From: Zea mays
Lineage: Eukaryota > Streptophyta > Magnoliopsida > Poales > Poaceae
Reading direction: 5' to 3'
NCBI RefSeq assembly: GCF_902167145.1
Contig: NC_050096.1
Location: forward strand, 181,137,825 to 181,201,824
Length of the DNA stretch: 64,000 bases
Each line of letters starts with the position of its first letter. The first letter of the stretch is position 1. Below the pieces are notes generated by a model. It did not search any database, was not told the origin of the DNA, and worked only from the letters and a program-made list of their open reading frames with translations. Positions 32,324 to 42,706 of the stretch are shown here, in pieces. The translations under genes and the position numbers were made by a program.

Positions 32324-35230
32324 ATGGCCAGAGTGCGCTCTACCGCTAGGGTTGAGCGCGAGGGGGGCGAAGCTGAAGGTTCGGACACTGTTCCCATCTC
32401 CGAAGCGATGCAAAGATCCGGGCTGGTAACTTCGGAAAAGATCCCTAGTGATGATGCAGAACAGGCAGAACAAGCAATTGCCGAAGCAGAAGAAGAAGAT
32501 ATTGAGGAAACTGATCCCGAAGACGATTATCGTATTGCCATGCCAAGCAAGCCCAGCCACTTGGACTTCGGAAAGTCTACTGTTTCGAAGGCTGATCTCT
32601 CCAAGATGGTAAAGTCGGGCTTTTTCAATGAAAATCAGAAGAAGCTATTACGCTTCGGGGGAGAAGAGACTACCCCAAAGCCGGAGAAGGATGAAATTGT
32701 CATTTTCAAGAGCTTTCTAAAGGCTGGATTAAGATTCCCCCTACATGGGATTATTGCAGAGGTACTGAAGAGGTTTGGTATCTATTTTCATCAGTTGACT
32801 CCTAACGCTATCGTTAGGCTTAGTGTTTATATCTGGGCCCTCCGAAGCCAAGCGGTGGAGCTGTTTGCGGACAGCTTTTGTCGAGTTCACGAACTACACT
32901 ATCAGACGAAGGCTAGAAAAGATGGATTGCATGACAATTTTGGTTGTTATAATTTTGCTTATCGGAAAACCACAAAGTTTCCTGTAATCAGCTACTGGAG
33001 CAAATGGGCAGCATGCTGGAAGTCGGAGTGGTTCTATGTCAAGGTTGATGACGACAAGGAGAAGCTTGTGCAAAGTCCACTCGAGCTAATCTTCGGAGAA
33101 ACCCGACCTCGTTGCAACATGACACCAGAAGGTCCAACACAACAAGCGTTGAATGAATTCAGAATTATTGCAGAGCATATCAGTACAAGAGACCTGGTTC
33201 AGGAGTTTTTGGCTTTCAAGGTTTTTCCTAGTTTAAAAGAATGGGAAATGCCGAAGCTAAAGGGGGAGAAGAAAGAAGGTGAACTTGTGCGTTTACCTTA
33301 CTATTTCAAGTTTAAGAAATACTTTAAAACACCTTGCCAAGAGTGGCTGGATACAATTGAAGTAATGTGCAATGAAATACTTGGCAACTACTCCAAAAAA
33401 GAAGATCAATTGATGACTGCGACCTTCGGCACCCGTCCGAAGCGAAGACTGAATCGAGTGCTGGACGCCTTGGGTTTTGAATACCCTGACTATGAAAATC
33501 TGAATAAAGGTGTCGGGGGCCAGAAAAGGAAAAGGATAACTAAAGCCTTAAATGAAGATGAAAAAGAACCATCAAAGAAGAAAATTCCGAAGAAGAAGAA
33601 AGCGTCTTCTCCGAAGCAAAAAATATCCGACGAAGAAGAAACCCCCGCATCACCCTCTGCCCCTGACGTGGAGGAAATTTTGAAGGTAATGACTGAATCC
33701 CTGCCTGCGAAGCTAAGTCCATTGGGGCCTCAACTGACAAAGTTTTTTCAGAAGGAAAAGGAGCCTGAAAAAACGAAGAAAACGACTAAAGCAAAGAGAC
33801 AAAGAATCATCACTGTGACAGAGGTCATTGACAAGACACCACCAAGAGCTTCAGCTCAGCAGACACCAGCGGCTGAGGAAAGAACAAATATTGAAATCAC
33901 ACCTTCGGAGGTCGCGGCTGCCGAAGCTGCCTCAATTGAAGATTTGAACCTGGAAAGCACAATCGAACACATCGACAAAATACTGCTGGACATGGCCACA
34001 GAAGAAGCTGCCACTGCCGCCGAAGAGGCTATGGCCGCAGTGCCGGGGAAAGAAAAGGAAAGTATTGACGAAGCTCCAGAGGACGAGGCCTTCATGTTTC
34101 AAAATTTAGTTGGAGAAAAATTGTCAAAACCCGAAATAGAAGAGCTTAAAGAGTATGCCAAATCTTGCGGGTACAAACCAGGAGCACTCCTCTTTGGAGG
34201 TATTGATGATGAGAAATTAGATTGTATCCGAGATCAAACTGGAGCCAAAGTTATCGGTACTCTGTCAAAGAGTATCGGTTTTCCGAAGCTAGAAACGGAC
34301 ATTAGCCGCTACCGACGACAACATATCGTTGGTAGTTTATTTTATTCCAATTTCAAGGTGAACTACTTTTCCCTTAACTTTTATTGTTTTTAATAATGAA
34401 AACATGTCTAACGAAGGTTGTTTTTGTGCAGAGTATGCTGTTGAGCAAAGCCTTGAAAATGCAGCAAGATTTTGAAGACAAGAAACACGAAGTTATAATT
34501 GAAAATTTAGAAAGCAAAATAAAGGAGCAATCAGCTGCTATTGAGAAGAAGAACTTTGAGCTCCAAGCAACTGAAGGTTTATTGGCGGAAGCCGAAGCTA
34601 AAATAACAGAACTGAACACGAAGCTTCTCTGCCAATCTGAGCAGTTTGAACAAGAAAAGCAAGAACTTAATGCAAAACTTGAAGCCGAAGCTCAACAAAA
34701 TTCAGATTTGAAAAAACTATTGGCGGGCCTTCAAGAAAAATGTTTGGAATTTAGCAACAAATGTATTCAACGACTAAGAAAAATTTTCCACTCAGTTGGA
34801 GCCAGCAGTGAGAAATTCACCCCCTCAGCTGAAGATTTACCGAAGACCTTCGAACATATTGAGGGTGAAATTGACGAGCTCGACGAAGTTATAGCTGGGC
34901 ACGGTGACTTCTGTGCCTGGGTAGCTTCTCGGGGCACTGCTGCAGCTTTCCTAAAAGCTGGCTGCGATCATGGAAAGATTGTCAATAGACCCAATTTCAC
35001 TTTATCACCATCAATCCTAGATGACATTCCTGATCTCGCCCGAAGTATTTCCAATAGATTTGTAAAAATGATATGGACAAAAGGCGGGCGAGAAAAGGCT
35101 GGAGACGAAGCTCGGAGTCATCTTGAACCAGTAAGAAATCATACCTTGTGCTTACCTCTTCCTTCAAGCTCGATTTTGACTTACAACAACTTAATTCATG
35201 TAGGATGACGAAGCCGAAGTCGATGATTAA
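32324..35230 (+). CDS. Antisense three-exon gene of element C (Transposase_28-like, coiled-coil protein)
   Basis: Exons are 32324-34357 (678 codons), 34432-35130 (233 codons) and 35204-35230 (eight codons plus TAA). This predicts 919 residues with no internal stop. Both introns are phase 0. The ATG is in aaATGGCC context. Residues 1-75 are acidic. Residues from about 75 to 330 match my memory of the plant 'putative gypsy type transposon' domain (Transposase_28). A Lys-rich, nuclear-signal-like cluster KKKIPKKKKA lies near 415. An acidic Ala/Glu-rich stretch follows to about 620. Exon 2 gives a coiled coil, then a conserved block (GDFCAWVASRG, NRPNF), and exon 3 an acidic tail. It is about 85% identical to the copy in A over the domain. 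The function is unknown; it lies opposite to pol and converges on it. Splicing is inferred from sequence alone. Confidence 0.8.
34358..34431 (+). other. Intron 1 of the element C antisense gene
   Basis: 74 bp, AAG|GTGAAC to TTGTGCAG|AGT, T-rich before the acceptor, phase 0. It sits at the same codon as the 73-bp intron in element A (3232-3304), while the intron bodies differ. Unspliced, the frame stops within about 12 codons. Confidence 0.75.
35131..35203 (+). other. Intron 2 of the element C antisense gene
   Basis: 73 bp, CCA|GTAAGA to CATGTAG|GAT, with a T/C-rich body, phase 0. The element A counterpart (2392-2469) has the same donor GTAAGA and the same following exon start GATGACGAAGC. 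Confidence 0.75.
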
Positions 35231-35709
35231 AAAGAATGACGCCGAAGCTAAAATCCCTCGAAGATTAAATAGGAGTAGACTGTAGACAGACTCAGGAAAC
35301 TTTTGAGATAACTTTTGTAAATGTAACTAAACTTGTCTTTAATGAGTTCTGTTCATACCTTGTATTATGCTCTTACCCTTCCATTAATGTATGTGAAGTG
35401 CTTTGTTGTGGACGAAATTATCTTTTTTGAGCCGAAGGCGAAAAAACACCTTCCCTTCTTTTCGTACACAGCGAAGCATAGAAAACAACATTTCCCTTTC
35501 TTCCGAAGCTCTCCTTTTTGTACGCGAAGAAGCTCTTCTCTTATGCCGAAGCAACCACTTATGCCATGATGATGATTATCCTACATATGCCTGTATGAAT
35601 GTTTATGAATGCAAATGCTATGATGTAATGTGATGTGCAAATGAATGTCCAAACACATATCCGAAGCCATACTCTCAGCCATTATTTCCTTAGAAACAAT
35701 CACACATCA

Positions 35710-35926
35710 GCTCTGCATTCCCTTAGGAACGACTTTGGAGCTTCTTCGCCTTTTACTTTCGGTGGAATCAGCGTTGACTTTTCGCTGTAAGCTCTGCATT
35801 CCCTTAGGAACGACTTTGGAGCTTCTTCGCCTTTTACTTTTAGCGGAATCAGCGTTGACTTTTCGCTGTAAGCTCTGCATTCCCTTAGGAACGACTTTGG
35901 AGCTTCTTCGCTTTTTACTTTTTGGC
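35710..35926. repeat. 81-bp tandem repeat of element C, about 2.7 copies
   Basis: Units start 'gctctgcattcccttaggaa' at 35710, 35791 and 35872, each 81 bp apart. The third is cut short at about 35926. Element A has the same repeat at 1793-1945 with a shorter unit. The location between convergent genes matches what I recall for Grande/Retand elements. Confidence 0.9.
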
Positions 35927-36026
35927 ACTCGATGGTGCGTTCTCAGCTTTTACATTTACATTCCTTGGGGGATTTTGCTCTTATAGAACTAAAAAAGGAA
36001 ATTACATATGATGGCCCCATTAAAAA

Positions 36027-36043
36027 CCTTTCTCCCCCTTTAG
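36027..36043 (-). other. Internal purine tract just after pol (element C)
   Basis: On the minus strand, ctaaagggggagaaagg, about 50 bp after the pol stop. It is conserved with element A at 1643-1657, and also forms a small inverted repeat (CCTTTCT...AGAAAGG). The role is inferred only. Confidence 0.45.
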
Positions 36044-36093
36044 AAAGGAAAAGGGTGCCATGAAAAAGAAAAAACATAAAAAGTTACATCAAG

Positions 36094-39000
36094 TTACACA
36101 TAATATCGCCGAAGCTCATCCGCATTCCAAGATCTAGGAATGTCGTTGCCGTCCATATCCTTCAATCTGTATGAACCGGGTCTTGACGAAGATGCTACTA
36201 AGAAAGGTCCCTCCCATTTCAACTGCAACTTGCCCACTGTGTCTGGGTTGGCCACTCTCCGAAGCACCAAATGTCCTGGCTCAATATTCTTTAGCCGAAC
36301 CTTTCTATCTCGCTATTTGATTGTTTCGGCTTGATATTTATTGATATTCTCCACAGCTTGAAGCCTGATCCCTTCTAAAGCATCTTTTTCCACAGAATAA
36401 GCATCTTCAGAACCTGATTCTGCCGAAGCTACTACTCTTATTGATCCAGTTTTAGCTTCCTCCGGAGTTATTGCTTCGTCACCGAATAATAACTTGAATG
36501 GAGTAAAGCCCGTAGACCTTGATGTTGTTGTGTTGTGGCTCCACACCACTTTGGTTAACTGATTTGGCCACTTTCCCCTGGGTTGATTGAAGATTAACTT
36601 CATTATTCCTGTCATTATAATGCCATTGGCTCTTTCAACGAGCCCATTTGACTCCGGATGCCTGACTGATGCAAAATGGATCTTCGTACCAATTTGATCA
36701 CAGAAATCTCTGAAAGCTTCGGAGTCGAACTGTGTTCCATTATCCACAGTGATGGCCTTTGGTACCCCGAAACGACAAACAATATTCTGCCAGAAAAACT
36801 TTTGAATGGTGGCCGAAGTTATTGTGGCTAAAGGCTTTGCCTCAATCCATTTGGAAAAATATTCCACAGCCACTACAACATATCTTAAGTTCCCTTGGGC
36901 CGGTGGTAATGGACCCAACAAGTCAAGGCCCCACCTTTGCAATGGCCAGATGGGTTGTATGAGCTGTGTTAAGGACGAAGGTTGTTTTTGATCTCTTGCA
37001 CATTTCTGACAACCTTCGCACTTTTGAACTAATTCTGCTGCATCCGAAGCTGCCTTCGGCCAATAAAACCCTTGACGGAAAACTTTTCCAAGTAACGGCC
37101 TAGATCCAATGTGAGATCCACACAGGCCTGCATGTATTTCTTTCATCAACTCTATGCCTTCGGTTCTAGACAAACACTTGAGTAACGGAGCACAAACTCC
37201 ATGCTTGTACAACTCCCCTTTTATCATGACATATGGACGAGCTCTTGCCTCTATCCTCCTGTTATAAGTTTCGTCATCTGAAAGGAATTTACCCTGAAGG
37301 TAAGAGATGATCCCAGTTCTCCAATCTTCACTATAAACAGGAGATATATTGAGGACTGCTCTTTCAAGAAGTTCCACCGAAGGTGCTTTTATTGTTTCGA
37401 AGAACACATCCGAAGGTAAGGGCAGCCCCTGTGCTGCTGACTTAGCTAGCAAATCAGCATGCTCATTTTGTCCTCGAGGGATATTTTTGACAGAAAATCC
37501 TTCGAAGGAAGCTTCGACTCTTCGAACCATGTCTAGATATTTTTCAAGCTTCGGATCTTTAGCCTTGCAACTCTTGTCGATATGACCCGAAACAACTTGG
37601 GAATCAGTTTTAAGAATGGCCCTTCTAATTCCCATTGCTTTTAGCTTCCGAAGACCCAAAAGCAGGGCTTCGTACTCAGTAATATTGTTTGTACAACTGA
37701 AATCGAGTCTTGCCGCATAACAAGTTTTAACTTTGGATGGCGAGACCAACACAGCAGCTGCTCCTGCCCCGAAGGTTCCCCAAGACCCATCGCAAAACAC
37801 TGTCCATACTTCGGCATCTTTATTTGTTTCTTCATCCTGAGCCCCTGACGTCCAGTCAGCAATGAAGTCTGCTAACGCCTGGGACTGGATCGAAGATCTA
37901 TGCACATAATCAATGCAAAATTCATTGAGCTCTGCAGCCCATTTTCCAATCCGCCCAGTAGCTTCTCTATTTCTCATAATATCCTTCAACGGCTGCGAAG
38001 AAGGAACAACAATATTGTATGCTTGAAAGTAATGCCGAAGCTTCCTGGATGCCATCAAAACAGCATATAACACCTTCTCTAATTCTGTATAGTTTTTCTT
38101 TGATATACTAAGAACTTCACATACAAAATACACTGGGACCTGCTTCTTGACTTGACCATCAAGCTTCTCCTGGACAAGTGCTGCACTTACCGCTGAGTGC
38201 GAAGCTGCCACATATAATAACAAAGGAGCCCCTGGCGTTGGTGGAGTTAATGTTGTTAAATCTATCAGATATTGCTTCAGTTCTTCGAAGGCTTTTTGTT
38301 GGCTTGGTCCCCATTGAAAGACTTCGGCTGATTTGAGCACTTCGAAGAATGGTAAATTTCTTTCTGCTGATCTGGATATAAATCTATTAAGAGATGCCAA
38401 CCTCCCTGTTAATCTTTGGGCCCCCTTTTTTGTAGTTGGTGGCTCCATTCAAAGTATAGCTTCAATTTTACTTGGATTAGCTTCAATTCCCTTTGTTGAA
38501 ACCAAGCATCCAAGAAATTTCCCCTTCTTTACTCCGAAGACACATTTTTCTGGATTCAACTTTAAGCCAGCTTGTCTGAAACTGGCGAAGGTCTCCTGCA
38601 AATCAGCAATATGATTTTCCTGTTTCGTGCTTTTTACAATGATGTCATCAACATAAGTTAGCACATTTCTGCCTATCTAAGACTGGAGAACCTTCGCAGT
38701 CATTCTGCTGAAACTTCCTCCAGCGTTTTTGAGTCCCTCAGGCATCCGAAGATAGCAATATGTGCCACTTGGGGTTATGAAGCTAGTCTTCGGCTCATCT
38801 TCCTTCTTCATCCAGATTTGGTGGTAGCCTGAGTAACAGTCTAGCAGACTCATGAGTTCTGAAGAAGCTGCTGCATCAACTAAAGAGTCTATCCTTGGCA
38901 ATGGGAATTCGTCCTTCGGACAAGCCTTATTGAGATCTGTAAAATCGATACACATTCGCCACTTGCCATTGGCCTTTTTTACCATAACAGTGTTAGCTAG

Positions 39001-40047
39001 CCATTCTGGGTACTTTACTTCTCTGATAACTCCTGCACTGAGGAGTCTTTTGACTTCATTACGAGCACCTTCAGCCTTATCATCAGACATTTTCCGAAGC
39101 CTCTGCTTTCTGGGTCTGAAGGATGGGTCAACATTGAGCGAGTGTTCAATAACATCCCTATTAACTCCACAAAGATCATTGGCTGACCATGCAAAAACAT
39201 CTTTGTTGTTGAACAAAAACCTTATCAAGGTTTTCTCCTGTTCTTCAGATAATTGAGAGCCCAACAGCACCTTCTGCTCTGCTATGTCCTCACATAAGAG
39301 CATGGGCTTCGGCTGATCTGCTGAAGCTGCTTTCTCCCTTCTGAATTTGTACTGTTCACAAGCTTCAGCTCCATCTATGTTATGGATTGCTTTTGAGTCA
39401 GTCCAGTTTCCTTCGGCCCTTCTGGCAGCTTCCTGACTTCCATGAATAGCGATGGGTCCTTGATCCGAAGGTATATTCATGCAAAGATAAGCAAGATGAA
39501 GAATTGCTTCGAAAGCATTGAGGGTGCCACGACCAATAATTGCATTGTAAGGGTATTCCATGTCAACAATGTCAAACACAACTTGCTCAGTTCTAGTGTT
39601 GTTGATGAACCCGAAGGTCACTGACATGGTGATCTTGCCCAGTGCTACAATCTGTCTTCCTCCGAAGCCACAGAGAGGATGTGTAGCATCATGAATCTTA
39701 TCTTCTGGCTCTTGCATTTGTCTGAAGGCCTTAGCAAATATGATATCAGCTGCACTGCCTGTATCAACCAAGACATTGTGGACCAGAAACCCTTTGATAA
39801 CGCAAGAAATAACCATAGCATCGTTATGAGGAAAATCCTTGAGCTGAAGGTCCTCCTGGGAGAAGGTGATTGGGATGTGGGACCACCTTGACTTGATAAA
39901 GGGTCCTTGCACTCCAACATGTTGTACCCTTCTCTGCGCCTCTTTCTTCTGCTTTTTATTGGCTGGTTCTGAGCACGAACCACCTGTAATCGGGAGCACC
40001 AGCTTCGGGTCCGAAGCAGCTCCAGCTTGATCGTTGAACAAAGCCAT
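36094..40047 (-). pseudogene. pol: Element C pol: protease, RT, RNase H, integrase (no gag)
   Basis: A single frame of 1317 codons runs from 40047 to a TAA at 36096-36094 without any frameshift. Domains in order are: protease VLVDTGSAADIIF (about 91-103); RT from about 320 to 540 with DEFPLPRID and an intact YVDD at about 465; RNase H (about 745-870, VFCDGSWG, ITEYEALLLGL, LKTDSQVV); integrase zinc finger (about 972-1007); and an integrase core with D (LDLLGP), D (VDNGTQF) and E (LVERANG). Three nonsense codons break it: TAG at 38679-38677, TGA at 38451-38449 and TAG at 36315-36313. Gag is missing, and the protein would start only about 45 bp inside the LTR. The stops may have arisen after insertion or in the parent. 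Confidence 0.92.
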
Positions 40048-40074
40048 CAGCTCAAAAAAGTGGAAGTGAGTTCA

Positions 40075-40090
40075 CCGGAGGTGGGCGCCA
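40075..40090 (-). other. Primer-binding site of element C
   Basis: On the minus strand, TGGCGCCCACCTCCGG, one base inside the 5' LTR. It is a TGGCGCC-type site like that of Huck E; the tRNA is not assigned. Confidence 0.7.
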
Positions 40091-40091
40091 A

Positions 40092-40675
40092 TGTTGGGGA
40101 CTTGTTCTCAAATGCTCTGCCTTAAGAACAAGGCAACATAAAATGTTAAATGTTAACGTCCTTCGTCCATGAAACATTATTCCCTTGAGGATAATGAACC
40201 TTGGACGAAGGTTGAAGAGAATATAATTACGAAGGTTAAGTCTTCGTAATTAAATTATAACAGATTGTATAAGATAACACAAAATAAAGGGTATAAAAAG
40301 GTAAATGAATCATAAACGAATTATATTATATTTTCTTAATATATTGAATCATTGAATACAGTTATACCTCTGCCTTGGCAAAGATTGGTTCCCGAAAGAT
40401 ACGATTACAATTACCAGGATGCGTAAACAGTAAAGGAATACTGTTCACTATTTATAGACACAGGACACAGCCTGTGAAGAATTACAATTATGCCCCTCAT
40501 AAAAGTTTACAACATTGACTCAGACCCTTATGGGCTAAAAGGTCACTCTATCTTTAAGTCGGTTTGTAATACCGAAGCTTCATGAAGAGGAACCTTCGGC
40601 CATCCCATACAAACAGCTTCAGCCGAAAGTCGCTTCTTCCTACAAGACCTTCGGCGACGAAGCATAGTCCCAACA
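40092..40675 (-). repeat. 5' LTR of element C
   Basis: 584 bp, nearly identical to 31287-31870, with a TATA-like box on the minus strand at 40456-40449. It abuts TSD copy cttcc at 40676-40680. Confidence 0.95.
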
Positions 40676-40680
40676 CTTCC

Positions 40681-41854
40681 GTAGGGGGCTGAGAACCGCC
40701 GTCGTCATGGAGCACGCGGGGTGCCATCATTACCTGTTTTACCGGGGCGAGCCAGATGGGACGCCGGTCTTGTTCCCCGTAGCCTGAGCTAGCTAGGGGT
40801 AGGGTAATGAGGGCCCCCCCTATGACGTGGTCGGTCCGAGCCTGAGGTCGGGCGAGGCGGTGACTCCTCCGATGTCGAGGCTGAGTCCGAGCCCTGGGGT
40901 CGGGCGAGGCGGAGACCGTCTTCCGAGGTCGAGGTGGAGTCTGAACCCTGGGGTCGGGCGAGGCGGAGACCGTCTTCCGGAGTCAAGGTTGAGTCCGAGC
41001 CCTAGGGTCGGGCGAGGCGGAGACCGTCTTCCGGAGTTGAGGTTGAGTCCGAGCCCTGGGGTCGGGCGAGGCAGAGACCGTCTTCCGGAGTCGAGGTTGA
41101 GTCCGAGCCCGGGGGTCGGGTGAGGCGGAGACCGTCTTCTGAAGTCGAGGTTGAGTCCGAGCCCTGGGGTCGGGCGATGCGGAGACCATCTTCCGGAGTC
41201 GAGGTTGAGTCCGAGCCCTGGGGTCGGGCGAGGCGGAGATCGTCTTCCGGAGTCGAGGTTAAGTCCGAGCCCTGGGGTCGGGCGAGGCGGAGACCGTCTT
41301 CCGGAGTCGAGGTTGAGTCCGAGCCCTGGGGTCGGGCGAGGCGGAGCTTCCTATGGTGCCTGAGGCCAGACTTGACGGCTGTCAGCCTCACCCTGACGGG
41401 TGGCACAACAGTCGGAGCAGCACATGCGACGCTGTTTTCTTGTCAGATCAGCCAGTGGAGGGGCGAAGTGACTGCGGTCACTTCAGCTCTGTCGACCAAA
41501 GAGCGCGCGTCAGGATAAGGTGTCAGGCGATCCTTGCATTGAATGCTCCTGCGATCCGGTCGGCTGGTGAGGCGATCTGGCCAAGGTTGCTTCTCTGCGA
41601 AGCCTGCCCGAGCTGGACCTCGGGCGAGTCGAAGGTGCGCCTGTTGCTTGAAGGGACCCTCGGGCGAGACGTGAATCCTCCTGGGTCGGCTGTCTTTGCC
41701 CGAGGCTGGGCTCGGGCGAGACGAGATCGTGTCCCTTGAGTGGACGGAGCCTTGACCTGGATTGCGCCCATCAGGCCTTTGCAGCTTTGTGCTGATGGGG
41801 GTTACCAGCTGAGATTAGGAGTCTTGGGGGTACCCCTAATTATGGTCCCCGACA
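40681..41854 (-). repeat. 5' LTR of element E, outer piece
   Basis: Resumes at gtagggggctgagaacc after element C and ends ggtccccgaca. Joined with 30800-31286 it gives about 1661 bp, 163 bp longer than the 3' LTR. That equals three extra 54-bp units. Confidence 0.92.
40871..41343. repeat. 54-bp tandem repeat in Huck-like 5' LTR, about 9 copies
   Basis: Same unit as at 11131-11440, about nine copies. In element sense it lies in U3, upstream of the TATA box. Confidence 0.9.
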
Positions 41855-41859
41855 CTAGC

Positions 41860-42385
41860 CACATATGTTCCTCATGTTATCCATCATCCTTGGAATAAAT
41901 TAGAATGTCATCAATGAATACCACAATAAACTTATCAAGATATTCCATGAACACCTTATTCATCAAATTCATGAAGTAGGCCGGTGCATTGGTCAAGCCA
42001 AATGACATGACATTGAACTCGTATTGCCCATATCGAGTAGAGAAAGTTGTCTTGGAAATATTAGAAGGTCTAATCTTCATTTGATGATAACTCAACCTAA
42101 GATCAATCTTGGAGAAGACCCTGATACCTCATATGGCCAAACAAATCTTCAATATGTGGTAAGGGGTACTTATTGTTAATGATCACATCATTAAGAGACC
42201 GATAATCAACGCACATTCTCTAGGAACCATCCTTCTTCTGAACAAATAGGACAAGCGCTCCCCAAGGCGAGGAACTAGGATGAATATACCCTAATTCCTA
42301 TAACTCTTTCAACTATTTCTTAAGTTCCTTTAATTCATCTATAGACATCCGGTAGGGTCTTTTTGATATAGGGACAGTTCTAGGT
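41860..42385 (-). pseudogene. pol: Element D, right segment: Del/Tekay-type reverse transcriptase
   Basis: On the minus strand from 42385 down I read [56 protein letters not shown], then [25 protein letters not shown] and the catalytic [12 protein letters not shown]. Several stops occur (for example after ELKK and in the DLRLSYHQ region). The RT continues across Huck E at 10452 with [11 protein letters not shown], which fits one RT split by the Huck insertion. The 5' part of D lies beyond element K, off the right edge. Confidence 0.82.
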
Positions 42386-42706
42386 TGAAAGTCGCCTAGA
42401 GGGGGGGGGGTGAATAGGCGAAACCTGAAATTTACAAACTTTAAACATGCACTATGCTCGGGGTTAGTATTGGAAATAATTCGGAGTACGGAAGTTAGTT
42501 CTCCTTGCCAAGAGTTGCTCAATCAATGCGGATAACCTTGGGAGCAAACTCAAATCAATATAAGCAAGGGTACTTTTAGAGAGAGGAAAGAGGGGGAAAC
42601 GAATCAAGTGGAGATCAACACAAATGAACACAGTGATTTGTTTACTGAGATTCGGTTCCAAAGAACCTAGTCCCCGTTGAGGAGGCCACAAAGGCCGGGT
42701 CTATAC
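42386..42706 (-). repeat. Element K 3' LTR, outer piece (Ji-like)
   Basis: Starts tgaaagtcgcctagaggg in the RT of element D and runs to the TSD tatac of solo LTR H. It resembles the end of the Ji-like LTR of element G but with extra sequence near 42480-42560. It resumes at 60115. Confidence 0.8.

Larger units (their letters stand above)
35231..36093. other. Spacer between convergent antisense gene and pol (element C)
   Basis: No gene is visible. It holds the 81-bp tandem repeat and, near its pol end, a purine tract. Small open frames at 35333-35633 and 35645-35986 have no recognisable domain. Confidence 0.6.
31287..40675 (-). mobile_element. Element C: gag-less Grande-like Ty3/Gypsy retrotransposon
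   Basis: This 9389-bp element sits in the 5' LTR of Huck E. The TSD cttcc is at 31282-31286 and 40676-40680. Its LTRs, 31287-31870 and 40092-40675, are both 584 bp and differ by eye at about two positions. Pol runs on the minus strand. An antisense gene with two introns runs on the plus strand between pol and the 3' LTR. Only about 45 bp separate the 5' LTR from the pol start, so gag is absent. It is by far the youngest insertion that can be dated here. Confidence 0.95.
10453..41854 (-). mobile_element. Element E: Huck-like Ty3/Gypsy retrotransposon, full span with two insertions
   Basis: The element runs in the minus orientation between LTRs at 10453-11950 (3') and 30800-41854 (5', split by element C). 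The flanking TSD is ctagc at 10448-10452 and 41855-41859. Removing element F (14994-23913) and element C with its duplicated TSD (31287-40680) leaves about 13.1 kb. The LTR starts, in element sense, tgtcggggaccataatta and ends cgaaacgccgaca. The internal part holds a primer-binding site, gag, protease, RNase H, integrase and a long GC-rich 3' region. The RT core is missing. The name Huck is from recognition of the LTR and size. Confidence 0.85.

Noticed and set aside
35707..35928. Lys/Arg-rich repeat protein on the minus strand (SKKRRSSKVVPKG units)
   Set aside because: It is a translation of the 81-bp tandem repeat. The unit is 64 bp in element A, which would break the frame.
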